Positions 45,136 through 58,504 are shown, numbered from the stretch's first letter. The stretch: 64,000 nucleotides of DNA from Hemicentrotus pulcherrimus (GCA_003118195.1 BEXV01002181.1:3138-67137); one strand, 5' to 3'. The notes: generated from the sequence alone by a model not told the origin. Program-made: numbers and translations.

Positions 45136-48100
45136 CAACAGGTATTAATGTCCATCAAGGTTCATTTATTTCGTTACATCTCGTGACAATTTCTAGCTGC
45201 AAATAAAATGCAATAATCACAAGTTATTTTTTTTCTTCGAGGGTTTTATTCAAGATACTTCACGGTTAAACAGCACAAGTCCAATTGGCACAAATGTCAA
45301 ACGAGAAGGGGTCCATTAGGGGTTAAAATCTTGCATTTGTTTACAAAAATTATATCAATGAAGCAGTATATACACAATTGTCAAAGTTGCATACCTTATT
45401 TACATTTTCTCTTGAGAAGGCAATAAAATGGACGGAATGAAATCAATCAATATAATATGGCTTCACTTGTATTTTCAATCAATTCTTATTCTCCTTACAA
45501 CTCAGTTATCTGCATTGCTAATGCATTATAGAATAAGAATTACCATTCGTCCGTTTGGAGCCAAAAGGGCACTAACCCATACATTTTTTACACTGAGTAA
45601 CACTCTTTTTGCCTCCAAACACATAATTTGCAGTTTTTCAAAAAACACTTTCAATGATTTAATTAACATAGCTGTATCTTATTAAAATGCAAAGTTATTC
45701 TTAGTCAAACTTGCAACTCTTATACACACTGTACTACAATGCTACTTCTCTTGTACTGATATACTACTGCATGTATGAATCTTTTTTGCTTTCTTCAAAC
45801 CTTTACCATATAATGTATTCTACATACATACTTTCAAACAGTGTAAATTTGAAGAATACATACTACAAATATGTTTAAATGTACATGTAGCACTATGACA
45901 TGGAAGATAATTCAAACTTGATGAACATGATGATATTCATGACAAGAATATACATAGCACAAGACTTGTTCAAATATGATGATTGCAAGTAATACATGTA
46001 TTCAATATAATCCATTTCAATTCTAGTTCCCGCTATGAACTTTTTGATTACATAAATGTCTTATAAATTCCATATGATATCATACATACAGTAACATTCT
46101 CATTCTCCATTAAAAATCGAATTGTTTTCTGTTATAACACAAAGGAACTACACATTACCTTGCATAATCCAAAATAGCTAATAAAATGATTCATGAATTT
46201 CATAGGGAACAAGTAATAGTAATATAAAATGTGTTATTGCTTAAAATGTTATTTGCATATCAAAACAATATTTGCATAGCTTACATTTAGCTGCACATTA
46301 CATAGTCCTTATTCAATAATCGACAATAACAAAGAATGGAAGAACAAAAACAGCATCAAATGCAACATTAGTATCTAACAATATGTTTCTAATGATGTAA
46401 CAATGAATGTTTAGTACTTCTACAATTACATGCATGTAGATGTTAGCTATATAAATATTAATATCACAGATACACATCAGCATTAGTAATGTCATTAAAA
46501 TTCTTAGTTCCAAACAAGTTATAGATGTTCAATAATAAAATTCTAACAATACTCAAAATCTTGATTTTTTTATAGTTTGTAATTATAAATTTATTTTGTT
46601 CTCATTTTAAAACATATTAAGTGGGAATGAAACGATAGACAACTTTTCTCTCAAGATATTAAGTTACAAATAGCTCTAAATGGTCCTCCCCTTGAACTCA
46701 TGTGTGCACTGTTACATTTACACGTATGCAGCTACTGTAAGTACCCATGTACCATGTCCGTGTACATTCATGCGCACATTTTCTAAAATTCTATGGTTTT
46801 GTATAGAAATCCCTTGATATCTTGTGGGGTGGGATACATGTAGTAGGCTTACGATGATTATGTAACTCTTTCCAAGTCCTGTTATTCCTACTTGTGAATA
46901 TTCCCACTGCTTTTTTATCATCACATAATATGTCCCTACTATCAGGCACAGCACACATTGTAAAAACAAACAAAAAGCACAAATAAACAAATTGCACAAT
47001 TCTCAACTACTTAGCTAAAATGGACTTCCACATTATATGAATAAAACTTGTTGGAAAATTTAGTAGACTTAGCACAACCAAGAAAGATGTTGATGACAAG
47101 AAACTAATCCTAACTAAAACATTTAAACAAGATGCATTAATGTCCAATTTAATCATAGATGTATAAGCTTTGTACATTGTACTGCATGTGGCACATACTG
47201 TATACATGTACATGTATTACACTATTGTCTTTGTTGACATCATCCAGGCCACTTACAATTTTCTTTTCAAGATTATTTTATATTCAATTGATAACATAAC
47301 TCCACAAAGTTGTCAAATCGCATGTTTAGAGGAAGAAGGACAATTTACACTGTGTAAAAGAATACTACTTAATGCCCTTCTGGATCTGAATGGGTGAATT
47401 AATGACTTTCTAGCTCTTACAAGTTCTTATGAAATTAAATTGTTCAATGATATCATACAATGTACTTACAATTCACTCCATATACTGACATTTTAATGTG
47501 CAAGGCATGAACATGTAACCCAATCATTTTTATTTTTTTTTTAATTCATCTGTTTAGAACCAGAAAGCAATTAACACTGTCTAAAATGACTTACCCTATC
47601 TTCCTTCTGGCTCTCAATGGAGGAATTACCAACACTTTAGTTCTTACATGAACATATAAATGCCCATTCACTGTTTATTGAATAGTTAATAATTGAACAT
47701 TATATTCCATTTCAAGAGTTCTGAAAATAGTTTAAAAGCTGAAAATATTCTTTCTTGCATCGTCCAATGGCCTTTTGCTCTGGACCTCTTTTCATCTTCC
47801 AGATGGTTCAACTAGGTCCAAATCCATTGTGGGGAGGGGGAACACAAAAGTAAAAGGGAACTAACATGACGTTTAGTGATTGGAAGACAAGTTTGGTTTA
47901 ATATAACACTGACTCATGGGTGACATCTCCCACTGCTTTGTTTTCAGTGGAAAAGGTGCTGTATAAATTGTAATATAATAATAATAATAATACATTACAT
48001 TTATAATGCGCTTAATACAATGTTTCTAAGCGCTAAGCGTATGTCTGTAAAGCGCTTGGAGACATCGTCCGTGTATCAAACTGTATATAATCATGGAATA

Positions 48101-48983
48101 TTATAATCATTATTATCATTATTAATTGCAACTACATGTATTATAAACTGTTAATAGAGTCTCTTACAATTTATAGAGATTATTGTACACACTGAACATG
48201 TAGAACAGAATATTGTTTGCAGCATGATGCCAAATACAAACTATTTAGACTACGAGGTGCATTTTCTGTATCATGTAACCTTTGATGGTTCAAAATTGAA
48301 TTCTCATTTAAGGGATGATTGTACTAGATTTAATTGGAAGACATCTACTAAGCATTCTACAGCACACAGTTAATATCCACATGTATACTAAATGTTAATC
48401 TTATCAAAACAATACTACATGTACATCTTTTTTCACCAATTAATTTTAACAAAATAATCTTTGGAATAAGAGCGACAATACATGTAATTGCTCATCACTG
48501 GTAATACATGTGCTTGGTTACCACAGAACTGAACAGATACTACATCCAGAATCATATGCAATTGTATTACACACTCTTCATAGTTTCAGCACATAAATAT
48601 TCTTGTATTTCACATTTCAATTTCATGTAGCAGTATGTCATTTCATGAATTATTTTATGCAACTTAAGCTCTCGAAACAAAGATTTTTGTTGGTGTTTAC
48701 AATAAATGTCAAATAGATAACTTTTATTCTAAAGACCCATTACATGTATGTATGATTTCTCCAAAATAGGCCTATTATAACGTTCAGGTTATTGCAAAAT
48801 GTTATCTATACATCCGCCTGATATAAGAGAGGGTGAAAATTCTACTGAATCTACTCATTATGCTATCTTGACAAACACAACAGAATTTTGACATCAAAAT
48901 CTCTGCTAATTCAAAGTTTAGCAGCAAATGAACATGTCTGTGATTGTCAAAGCAATAATCTAATCTAATGAATGGTTTACTTC
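45136..48983 (-). other. Possible long 3' UTR or 3' flank of the TIR-SAM gene
   Basis: This is very AT-rich, mostly non-repetitive sequence directly after the TAA stop of the TIR-SAM gene, with many TACATGTA motifs. Minus-strand AATAAA (plus TTTATT) occurs repeatedly, including near 45166 and 45245. A SINE-tail fragment (ATT run, then GCGCTTAATAC) lies at about 47968-48060. No coding region. Confidence 0.4.
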
Positions 48984-51900
48984 TTACATTCTAATATTCT
49001 GCAAGTGTTTTCTTACCCTCTCCAATAAGAGATGAAAGTTCTGCTTGTAGAGCTTCTCGTTGCTGAAATCGACCGGGTTGGTTCGGGCAAGGATCTTCTT
49101 CACTGCAGACATCCCGCAATCGGGCGGCCAGGGAACGAAACGCAACATGACCGGGATGATCGGGCGACGCAGCGAGTCAGCCAGGATCAGATCCTTCACG
49201 CAGTTATCCGACTGGAGGTAGCGGGACGTGATGCACGAGACGATGATCGCAGACGAGCGCATGTTGCGGTGGATGTGGTCTTGCGCGGACTCGTGAGTGG
49301 CCAGGGGATTGTTGGAGCCGGAAGACTGCTGACCCGAGCCCACTGTGCGGTGACTACCCCCGCTGGAGCCTCGGGTGTCTTGAGACATGGTGGGGATGGA
49401 CTCCGCCCAGCAAGGGATGCCGTTGCTTTCTAAGATTCTTTTGATGTCCTGGACCTTGTTATGAGCATCCCATTGATAAGATATAAAGACTCTAGGCTCA
49501 ATCAAGTTACTACTTGCATTCCACGATAAATCTGTATCATATGAAAAAGGAAGAAACATTTGTAGTCAAATTTCTACCACAATTTAAGTTATTTATACAT
49601 TACAAAGAGTATAGGGGTGCCTACACAGGACTGATAGTTGACCAGAAGCACTCTGAGCAACACCTTACTAGCAAGATAAAGAAGATTAAAATACAATTAA
49701 TTTTGAGATTACCAATATATTCAACACGTTGTTGTGTTAACACGTACTTGACATGTAAGCAAGTACTTAGGGACATTTAATAATGGATCAAACTTTTATC
49801 TTTAAGTGTGTTTCTAAATCTCATTTTATGGACTTTGGCATACCTTGTATATGTATTGATATTAATGTGCAATGCATTCCACTTCACACCTTAATAACCG
49901 CACATTAACAAGCAGACAATGGGTGTTTCATGATCTTCTGATAAGATTTAAAGTAATTGGACTCTGAATTAAAGGCATTGTTTATCAATGTTTCCAGTTT
50001 TACAAATCTGAGATGCATAGCAATACATGTACATGTCATCAGTGTCTGTGATATGGTGTAAAATTGAAGCCCTAAACAAATTGTGCATCAAAATGATCAT
50101 GAAATGCCTCAACAATGAAAAAAAATCGTTGAATGACCAGTTTTACCATACTCATTTTTCCTAATAGATGTTATGAAAACCATTAGGAACATAAATTTTG
50201 AAATTTCTAATTCCAATCATAGATATCTTGATAATCAGACAGTCGATAGGCTTGTAAAAGTCATGGGATTCCTGACGGACCAAAAGGTTTATAATTATGA
50301 TTGCAGCATGAGCAAAATCCAGGAATTTGTTTAGAATCTGAGGCAAGGATACCCAATCCCTTTAAGACTTCATGCAGGACAATACTTTTGTCGTTGATGT
50401 GTTTTTTTTGTGTGTGTTTTTTTCCTATTTATAAGTATAGGGTTTGGGATGTAATTGGTGAACTTCTAGGCAACAGGATACTAGGAATGGGGAAGGGGGA
50501 TGGGGGAGTTCAGAAAATGGATGTAAGCACTTGTGTATTAATGGCTTGATGATACAAATCTGACTTGGCTTCATTCATAATAGCCGATAACTTACAAAGA
50601 GATATCACATGGTAATGACTGATGATGATATGGTTCTATCTCTGTGCCACAAAATGATGATTTTCCAAGGAAATACATTTTGCGTTCTGGCACTTCCAGG
50701 CAAGTCTTTTTCAGCCTCAAAGCTACAAGACTTTAACCATAAGATTGGTCTCTGCAAGTTTATACAGAAGGGTATCATACATTACATCTAAAAAAATTGG
50801 TAATGAAACTGAAGGCTCATTAGCACAAATCAGTAATTGTCCCATACATTTTCCACACAAACCTTAATGACAACGAAGTTATAACTGTGCTGTAGTTGTC
50901 ATGATCATAATCCTTGATATGGCATTTTCCATTTAATAGTCTGGACTGATTTTGCTTCATGGTCCATCTTATAGATTGCAAATGGCCAAAACACCTTCCA
51001 AACTTGATCAGAGACCAGTTTCACAAAGCCTCTTTTCAATAAAAAATGACAAAAATCAATGACGAATCCGCTGATAACCAATCAGAAGCAAGGATTTCAG
51101 TAGCTTGTAACAAAATCTTTCATTTTTCACTGATAACAAGTTTTGTGAAACGCCCCTGTTCTGTTCTGCAACTTACGTGACGTTGTTCCTAGGACTTTGA
51201 GCGGTTTGAGACCTTCCATCATACGATTAAGATAGCTCTGTTCTAGTACCACACCCGGTACTCTCTTCAGGGGCTTTATCTGGTGCTCTAAGATATCCAT
51301 GGCCTCTGTGTACATCTTGGTCTCAAAGTCAATTGCACTGCACTCTCCTGTACAATGGAAACACAAGAAGGGAATGTAATAATGGACATCTTAGAAACTA
51401 CATACAAGGTAGACAACATTCATTGGCAAAGCTATTGATAATTGTAGTTCAACAGTGCTTTGCCTTCCTGATCTCAAAACTATAGAAAAGTGATTAAACA
51501 AAAGCCGCTGAGTTTTTATTAAAATGTATGGATATTATAATATTAAACGGTTATAAAAACAAAAATTAATGTTCCTTGATTCAGAAAAAATTACATCAAT
51601 TTTACCTGACTGACACAACTTCAATTATTCCTTTTCCTGCTTAATAAAGCTACCCCCCCCCTACCCTAGATGACAACCACACAGCTATATCATGTGTGCA
51701 CCCATCAGAGTCTTTGACATTTTGGGCTCATGGTTATGAATTGGATAAAAGGATGATTCTGTGCGTGTCCTGTAGGACTCTTTCATTTATTGCTTCTTCT
51801 TCTTCTTCCAATAGTTAACAAACCTAGGACAGCCTTGAGAGCAGGTCTGAGTTTCTCCCAGGAGTTCTTGAACATGGCCGTCACCAGGTTCTTGCCGAGC

Positions 51901-53757
51901 CAGTCGGCAAAGAGGACCTCATGGAAGACAAACGGTGAGACACTAGATGCATCGGTCATGAGCACCAGGATGTGCTTGGCTGCAGCTAGGGTTGGACCGT
52001 TGATCTGAAGGAACTCATCTCGGGAGCTTCCTAGCTTCTCATGGCTCATTACCTTTGGAGAGATAGATAGAGGAGGTTGGACATTGTCAAATGTCTACTA
52101 TTAACAAGCCTTTTCTACAAGGAAGCAACGTTTGAGATGAACAGATCTTGATTTTTCTTCATTTTATGTACACTGTTTACATCTGCTAAAGAGGAATGAT
52201 GGGCTTGTACATGTACATACAGTACCAGTAAGCCACCATGGGACATCTATGTAGAGCTACAAAAGTTTATGTCTGGGGGACTTGGAAATGATACAGACAT
52301 AAATATAAATTAACCTGAAAATTTATGAGTACAAGTTTATAACACCACTGCTTTATCATTGAGCCATGAAGCCTTCTAATGGTGCACATATTTAAGATCA
52401 AATTTAAATTTCAAATATAAACCGAAGCATTGGAGTGAAAATGTTAATTTTGAAAGAATTACAAATCTTTCAAATCTATTCCTTACCGGTAATCAAACTT
52501 CCTCAAAACGATCATGCTTTCTCTATCTAGATCCTTAATCTGTTTCTTTCAGTGTTCTTTTTTTTCTTTTCGCCATGATAAACACACAACTTTTTCCCCT
52601 TCATGTTTAATTTCCTTTCATTCAACAATGTTCATTGTGCAACATGTACATGTACACGACATTCTCTCACTTACTGTAAGGTTTTTTCTTTTGAGATCCT
52701 GTTTGAGATTGTGGGCCAGCTTGACATCTGCCGGGTCATAGATGATGTAGATGGTGTCTGCCTTGGGGCGTTGCGTGCGAGCTCTCAGGTGCCAGTTATC
52801 TCCTAGCTTGTGTTCCTTCTCAAGGATGGCCACTATGTGCTGCAGGATCTTCCTGCGGACCACCCTGCTGTCCACTCCTAGCCGCTCCTGCATGTCTTGA
52901 TCCATGAGCGACATAAGCAGGAACCCGTCAATGTCCATCTCAGCGAAACTCTGGCAGTAGAATTCCTTAATGCCAAGGTCGTGGAGCCAACTCTGGAGAT
53001 CGTTGCTGCTCCATCTACAAAGCTTCTTGTCTTTGTACTCCTTGGTGAACTCTCCATTGTGTGTCGCAGGAGTATAAGGAGCATTGATGCTGATGTAGGG
53101 TTCCAACTTGAGCATGAGAGCTCCTATAACACTCGAGGCTCGCTCAGCAATGCTGGTACTGCTCTTATTTGAAAGGTTAACAAGATCGCGTAGTAAGGAA
53201 CGGTATTGCGTTGGAATGTCCACACTTTCACAGAGTACCGCAAATACCTTTGGTGGATTGCTCGAGTTCTGTCTCTCTAGCAGGCAGCGCAGTTCATAGA
53301 TGGATACCGGGCACTGAAAATAGCATTCTGTCAAGAAGCAAACAGCGGCTCTGCACTTTTCAACAGCTTCCATACGATGTGCAAACCATGCCGGACTGTC
53401 CGTGTTGTGCTCGTCCTTATCAAACCAAATATCCTCATCCAGGTTATTTTCCTTGAACTGCTTTACAGCACTGCACACAAATAATCGTTCTAAGAACCCT
53501 CCATCGGGCGAGTACGAGATGAAAATGCCTTTCTTAACTTTCTTGACTGAATTTTTTGACTCCCCTTTACTCTTCTTGGGGCTCTTTTTGGCAACTTTGA
53601 TTTCAACAGGTGCTCCATGATCACCCTCAATGTGAACATTGGATTGGTCCATCACGATATCTTTGCTTCCTGCTCCTAGTCCTAGTCCTACCTCCTCTCC
53701 ACCTTCCTTTGAAACAGGAGCATTGTCCACCTCCATTTGTTTCTCCTCTGCGCTCAT
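48984..53757 (-). CDS. TIR-SAM-TIR-TIR protein, four exons, complete
   Basis: Exons on the minus strand: 53757-52675 (phase 0), 52052-51824, 51347-51177, 49531-48984. All splice sites are AG/GT and phases join, giving 676 residues. Residues 1-76 are low-complexity and end in a Lys-rich stretch. TIR1 (about 77-200) starts GIFISYSPDG and keeps a Glu (E155, IYELRCLL) at the position of the SARM1 catalytic Glu. A SAM domain follows (about 247-313; CRWSSNDLQSWLHDLG, DIDGFLLMSLMDQDM). TIR2 (about 335-440) starts TIYIIYDPAD and also has a Glu there (E406, FVFHEVLF). TIR3 (about 508-672) starts RVFISYQWD, carries a Ser/Gly-rich insertion (about 543-575), and has Asp at that position (D608, NCVKDLIL). 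TIR domains act in immune adaptor signalling or NAD cleavage, and SAM domains oligomerise. I do not recognise a named family with this order. The start is the first ATG of the long exon; a non-coding 5' exon is possible. Confidence 0.88.
49971..50300 (-). repeat. Dispersed repeat of about 300 bp, copy 3 (reverse)
   Basis: It reads as the reverse complement of the 14.8-kb and 18.9-kb copies: AAAGGCATTGTTTATCAATG on the left and GACGGACCAAAAGGTTTATA on the right. It lies in the last intron of the TIR-SAM gene. Confidence 0.55.
51018..51151. mobile_element. MITE (GTTTCACA ends), copy 2
   Basis: It starts GTTTCACAAAG and ends TTTTGTGAAAC, a clear terminal inverted repeat. It aligns over its length, in reverse orientation, with the copy at 40498. 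It sits in the last intron of the TIR-SAM gene, 25 bases beyond the donor of exon 3. Confidence 0.65.
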
Positions 53758-55477
53758 AATGGAATATTTCTTGAGCTGAGTCCTCTATTTTCTAAAACTA
53801 AAACTTAAAGTTGAAACCCTATCCGATTAGACCATCTAAATCAAGAATATAATAATTTAGGCCTAGGATCCAGGCTAGCTAGAATTCTTTCCAGCTATCA
53901 TGGCCAAGGGCCTTGCCTATTAATTATTGAAAGCTCGTTCTTGATAAATTACAGGATTCAATGTTAACTGTTGAGTTTTTTACATAGGTCTAGATAGACT
54001 AGTTTTTTTAGCTCCAGTTATTTTTTAAACCACAGTCGATTTCTATCCTAAAATAATCCTAGTCTTCTACTCACTTCTAGACTCTAGATCTAAACTAAAT
54101 TTTAGTTTCAAATGTCAGTCGTCCATCAATAGAATCACATCTAACTAGCTAGTCTAGTACTAGAAGTTGAAACCACTTGTCTCTCCAAGAACATGCTGAT
54201 CAATTATGTGTTTGACAACGGTGAATCAAACAACACACACTTGTTGAAGTTAGTTGTTCATAAATATTTGCTCAACAAAACAAATCATCGCATCCTCTCT
54301 TCCAAAAACTGTTGAAAACACTTTTTTACCACTGTTGACTACATTAGCATCGAAATCATGGCAGCGTCTTTGCTATTCTCTAAGACAGTCTATTCCAATG
54401 AATCCAATCAAATTATTCCTCTGACTGTTTGTTTTGATATCGAAGATAAAACCACGAACAAAGTCGTAGACTCTAGACAAAGTCGAAAACATTGTCGGTC
54501 AATAACAACAGCGCCACCATACATGGATTTCTATGAGTGGTACAACACAAAACACATGTTTGCCTACTACATGATCGCCGCAGCCGCAGCGAGTCAAGTC
54601 AAAGTCGCGAGTACGTCGAGGCTCGATCTAACTGTACGGGCTGATTATGCAAGCATGGCAACGAACAAAGCGTTGTGTTGTTAACATAAGTGAAACCCAG
54701 ACAGGTGTATCCAGTACGTTCACCGACTCTACTCCCTTTCATATTTTTGCACTAATGCGTAATTTTTACTTTTTTTCACCTAAACTCCTAAAAATTGAAC
54801 TTAAATGAATATTTCATAATTATCATTTAAATTATTTCTGGTCAAATGATTTGAGCTTGTAGGAGGAATAATGATTTCCTTTCCTAGGATGGCTTAAAAA
54901 TGTATTACAACGGAGGGAGTAAGTTTAAAGAAATAGGACTCTTATCGATTTTCCTTTTCAGCCGATACAGTCTTAATTGATATAACCCCGCTCTTTTCGC
55001 TTTTCAGTGTAAACAAGTTGCACTCATGAATATGCAATTTACTGAATAGATGAAAATTAATACTAAATAAAATGTTTTTATGATCTTCATAATCAAACAT
55101 TGATGACATTTTTGGGTGATCTCTAAATATTTCAAAGAAATAGCGAATTATTTCCCTCATGCTTAATCATTTCAAGAACAGAGATTGCAGATGAATCTGG
55201 AAATCGGTATCGGTTCTGGGTTGGGGCTACCCCCTCCCTCTCAAGAAAATAAATAGACGGCTCATGTAGAAAATGAATGCATGAACACAAAAGCCCCGAA
55301 TAGGTTCGTTTATCCAACCATTTTGTGTTTTCTTTCCCGAAGAACAATGTAGGAGTTTGTAGGGGTTTTTAGACTAGTGGAGGATAATGAACTGCTGTGT
55401 AGAGGGGGTAAATATCCTCCTTTTGCTAAATCTTGTTAGGGCTGTAGTGGGAAGCACACCACCCCCCCCCCCCCCCC
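53758..55477 (-). promoter_or_regulatory. 5' region of the TIR-SAM gene (promoter not defined)
   Basis: This is the sequence upstream of the ATG at 53757. The first 550 bases are AT-rich. A more CpG-rich patch lies at about 54570-54680 (CGCAGCCGCAGCGAGTC, then GCGAGTACGTCGAGG) and could mark a promoter or a non-coding first exon. I cannot identify a TATA box or start site. Confidence 0.3.
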
Positions 55478-56192
55478 NNNNNNNNNNNNNNNNNNNNNNN
55501 NNNNNNNNNNNNNNNNNNNNNNNNNNNNNNNNNNNNNNNNNNNNNNNNNNNNNNNNNNNNNNNNNNNNNNNNNNNNNNNNNNNNNNNNNNNNNNNNNNNN
55601 NNNNNNNNNNNNNNNNNNNNNNNNNNNNNNNNNNNNNNNNNNNNNNNNNNNNNNNNNNNNNNNNNNNNNNNNNNNNNNNNNNNNNNNNNNNNNNNNNNNN
55701 NNNNNNNNNNNNNNNNNNNNNNNNNNNNNNNNNNNNNNNNNNNNNNNNNNNNNNNNNNNNNNNNNNNNNNNNNNNNNNNNNNNNNNNNNNNNNNNNNNNN
55801 NNNNNNNNNNNNNNNNNNNNNNNNNNNNNNNNNNNNNNNNNNNNNNNNNNNNNNNNNNNNNNNNNNNNNNNNNNNNNNNNNNNNNNNNNNNNNNNNNNNN
55901 NNNNNNNNNNNNNNNNNNNNNNNNNNNNNNNNNNNNNNNNNNNNNNNNNNNNNNNNNNNNNNNNNNNNNNNNNNNNNNNNNNNNNNNNNNNNNNNNNNNN
56001 NNNNNNNNNNNNNNNNNNNNNNNNNNNNNNNNNNNNNNNNNNNNNNNNNNNNNNNNNNNNNNNNNNNNNNNNNNNNNNNNNNNNNNNNNNNNNNNNNNNN
56101 NNNNNNNNNNNNNNNNNNNNNNNNNNNNNNNNNNNNNNNNNNNNNNNNNNNNNNNNNNNNNNNNNNNNNNNNNNNNNNNNNNNNNNNNNNNN
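55478..56192. other. Assembly gap of 715 N
   Basis: A run of N is preceded by a C homopolymer (from about 55462). Long reading frames reported across it are meaningless. Confidence 1.
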
Positions 56193-56355
56193 GACAGTGA
56201 AGTCTAGCAAGTAAACGGGTTTCCTTGCATAATTTGAATATGAGGACACTGCTAACGTTTAAATTTCACAGATAGGACATACATGACATATTCATAATTC
56301 CTTCAAAGTTCTACAGCATTTGAGGTTGGCTGCAAAAGGGACATAATACCTTTAA
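56193..56355. mobile_element. Second, truncated copy of the TTAA MITE beside the assembly gap
   Basis: Starting at the first base after the gap, this sequence matches the inverted interior of the 35.6-kb element (GTCTAGCAAGTAAACGGGTT) and ends GGGACATAATACC followed by TTAA at 56352-56355. The other end is lost in the gap. Confidence 0.6.
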
Positions 56356-58500
56356 CCCTCTTTGCTTTAAAACGCTTTGGGAAATCCACAAGTGTTTCCT
56401 CATTCTTCTTTTTTTCTTTTATTTATATTCTTCTTTTTTCATGGAGGATTTATGTCATTTTTTATAGAGGTAGGCCTATGCATGAATGCAATAAGACAGA
56501 CACACGTTGGTCAGAAGGGGAACAGGTATGTGAATGTAGGATACTTTGTAATTGGGGTGGCACACACAAAGTTCTGACAAGGAAAGAGGGGGAAGTTTTA
56601 ATACGTGTTTAGGTGGTGGTTCTATACCCTACCATTTCTAGAAAGTAAAATATTCTTTAGTTGGAAAAGACTAGATAACAATGATCTGTTTTAGCGGCAG
56701 ATGTTTCTTCATTTTTTGAAAATCAAACAAAAATATTCAAACAACAATAATAGTATATAATATAATTGATTTATATAGAATGTGACAACTGAATAACAAA
56801 AAAAAAATACGTAAATATAATTGAAAACTTCAAAGTATAGAGGTAATAAATCAAAGAATCAAGATAAATGCAGAGCCCAACTGTCATAATCAGGAATGCT
56901 TGAGTAGATAGAAGCCGTGTTATATGGGATAATGTTAATGATATAATAGAAAAGTTATCAGTTTCCTTTTAGATCTAATGTGTCAAATATAAATAACTTG
57001 TGTATACTTCAGTTATACAAAGGGGCTTCCCTCGAATTTCATTAGGGGTATCATATCAGGCTCCAAACAAACCGATGATCCGTGGTCATTCGGGAAATTT
57101 TTTTTGAGGGGGGCGGTCTAGGGTCGGTCTAGGGTCGGTTCCGTTGATGTGACTCGGGTATGAAGATGAACAAATCTTTCCTATTCTGGGTAATGTCATT
57201 TTTTAATCGGTCTTGTGACGGTCTCGCTAGTTTGACTCACGCATCACACTGAATACTCAATATGCTGTAATAAGATGTAGGTCCTATATACCGTAAGAAC
57301 CCCCGTAACCATCTGTTTATTAGACTAGGCTCGGACTAATGGGCAGAAGTGTACTTCAACATTTAATGCTAAACCAGATGGTAGTTCGACGTAGACTCAA
57401 TAAAATAATTTCGTAATTATAATCGTTCATATTCGGTTCTTTTGTCAAATGATACTTTATGGGATCAGCTAGTATAATCTGATGTATGCGACAAACACAG
57501 TGCTACGGTTCTGATTGTCCTTGTTGATAGCAGCTTGAAAGATAAGCTGGTAATGTTAGAATTTACAGTGAATGTTTAAAGTAAAGACCAGTTATGGTCA
57601 TGCGATTGCATTGTGAAAGAAACGTTGTGGAATCGATCAGAAAAGGTTGATCATCTAGGATAATTGTGTACTGCAATCATCAAAATGATAAGAAATTTGG
57701 CCCATTCTTCGTAAAGTTACAAGCACTATACACAGAAAGATGTATATGGGACTACCATATATCTCTCACAGTCAAATAGATATACTAATTTACCAAATAT
57801 ATCAATTGGTAGGCGGTTTCCAGGCAAATTTTTTATCATCATGTATTAGTTAAAACATATTCTTTTACATGATTGGTAATGAGAGCTTCCATTTCATTTA
57901 TTGAAATAGGGACGTTTCCAATACTGGTATTTACCTTTAAGATTATAAATAAATTACATTTGCCAAACGATTTTGGTAGAAAATGCATAGGGGCCGAGTA
58001 ATGAGCATATAACAATAAGGAAATCAAGGTAAGTTGGCCCGACACAGGTCACCATGTGCAAAATTATAAGACTTTTGGTTTTTATTGAAGATGATTTCCA
58101 GCAGGTTTTTCTGAGTTTATTTTATTTTACTAGTTCAAACAACAAATCTACTGCAGGATAGCCATGCTCTCTCGACATACAAATCCCATACCAGAGCTCA
58201 AGATTATCAGTCTTAGTAATGTTATAAAATGAAGAAAATTAATTAACACTCCCTCGACGCGTATTGTTTGCTTTCTTCTCAAAAACATCCTTCTTGATTT
58301 TCTACTGTTATCATTTCCATTTTAATTACCTCCTCTTTAATCTCGGTTTTTTTTTCTTTTTTCTTTTTGCAACTTCCTTTGACATTCTCTTGATTTTTAA
58401 TTATTCCGTTTATTTATTTTGTCCACCTACCCTGTCATCTCTTATTGCTTTTCTCCTCATCCTCTTTGAATGTGCTGATATCATCACTTCCACTTCAACT
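56356..58500. other. Non-coding stretch after the gap
   Basis: AT-rich sequence without a supportable gene. GGTCTAGGGTC is directly repeated near 57115-57140. Nothing else recognised. Confidence 0.5.
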
Positions 58501-58504
58501 TCCT

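Noticed and set aside
44628..45206. Asp/Gly-rich frame of 176 residues and an Ile/Thr-rich frame opposite
   Set aside because: Product of the CAT microsatellite; no domain and no splice context.
49032..49433. A 133-residue plus-strand frame opposite the last TIR-SAM exon
   Set aside because: Shadow of a GC-rich real exon; the minus strand gives a clear TIR domain.
54358..54684. A 108-residue plus-strand frame (MAASLLFSKTVY start) upstream of the TIR-SAM gene
   Set aside because: No recognisable motif and overlaps the likely promoter region. It could be a first exon of a divergent gene, but nothing in the window supports that.
55374..56249. Reading frames of about 280 residues
   Set aside because: Almost entirely N from the assembly gap.
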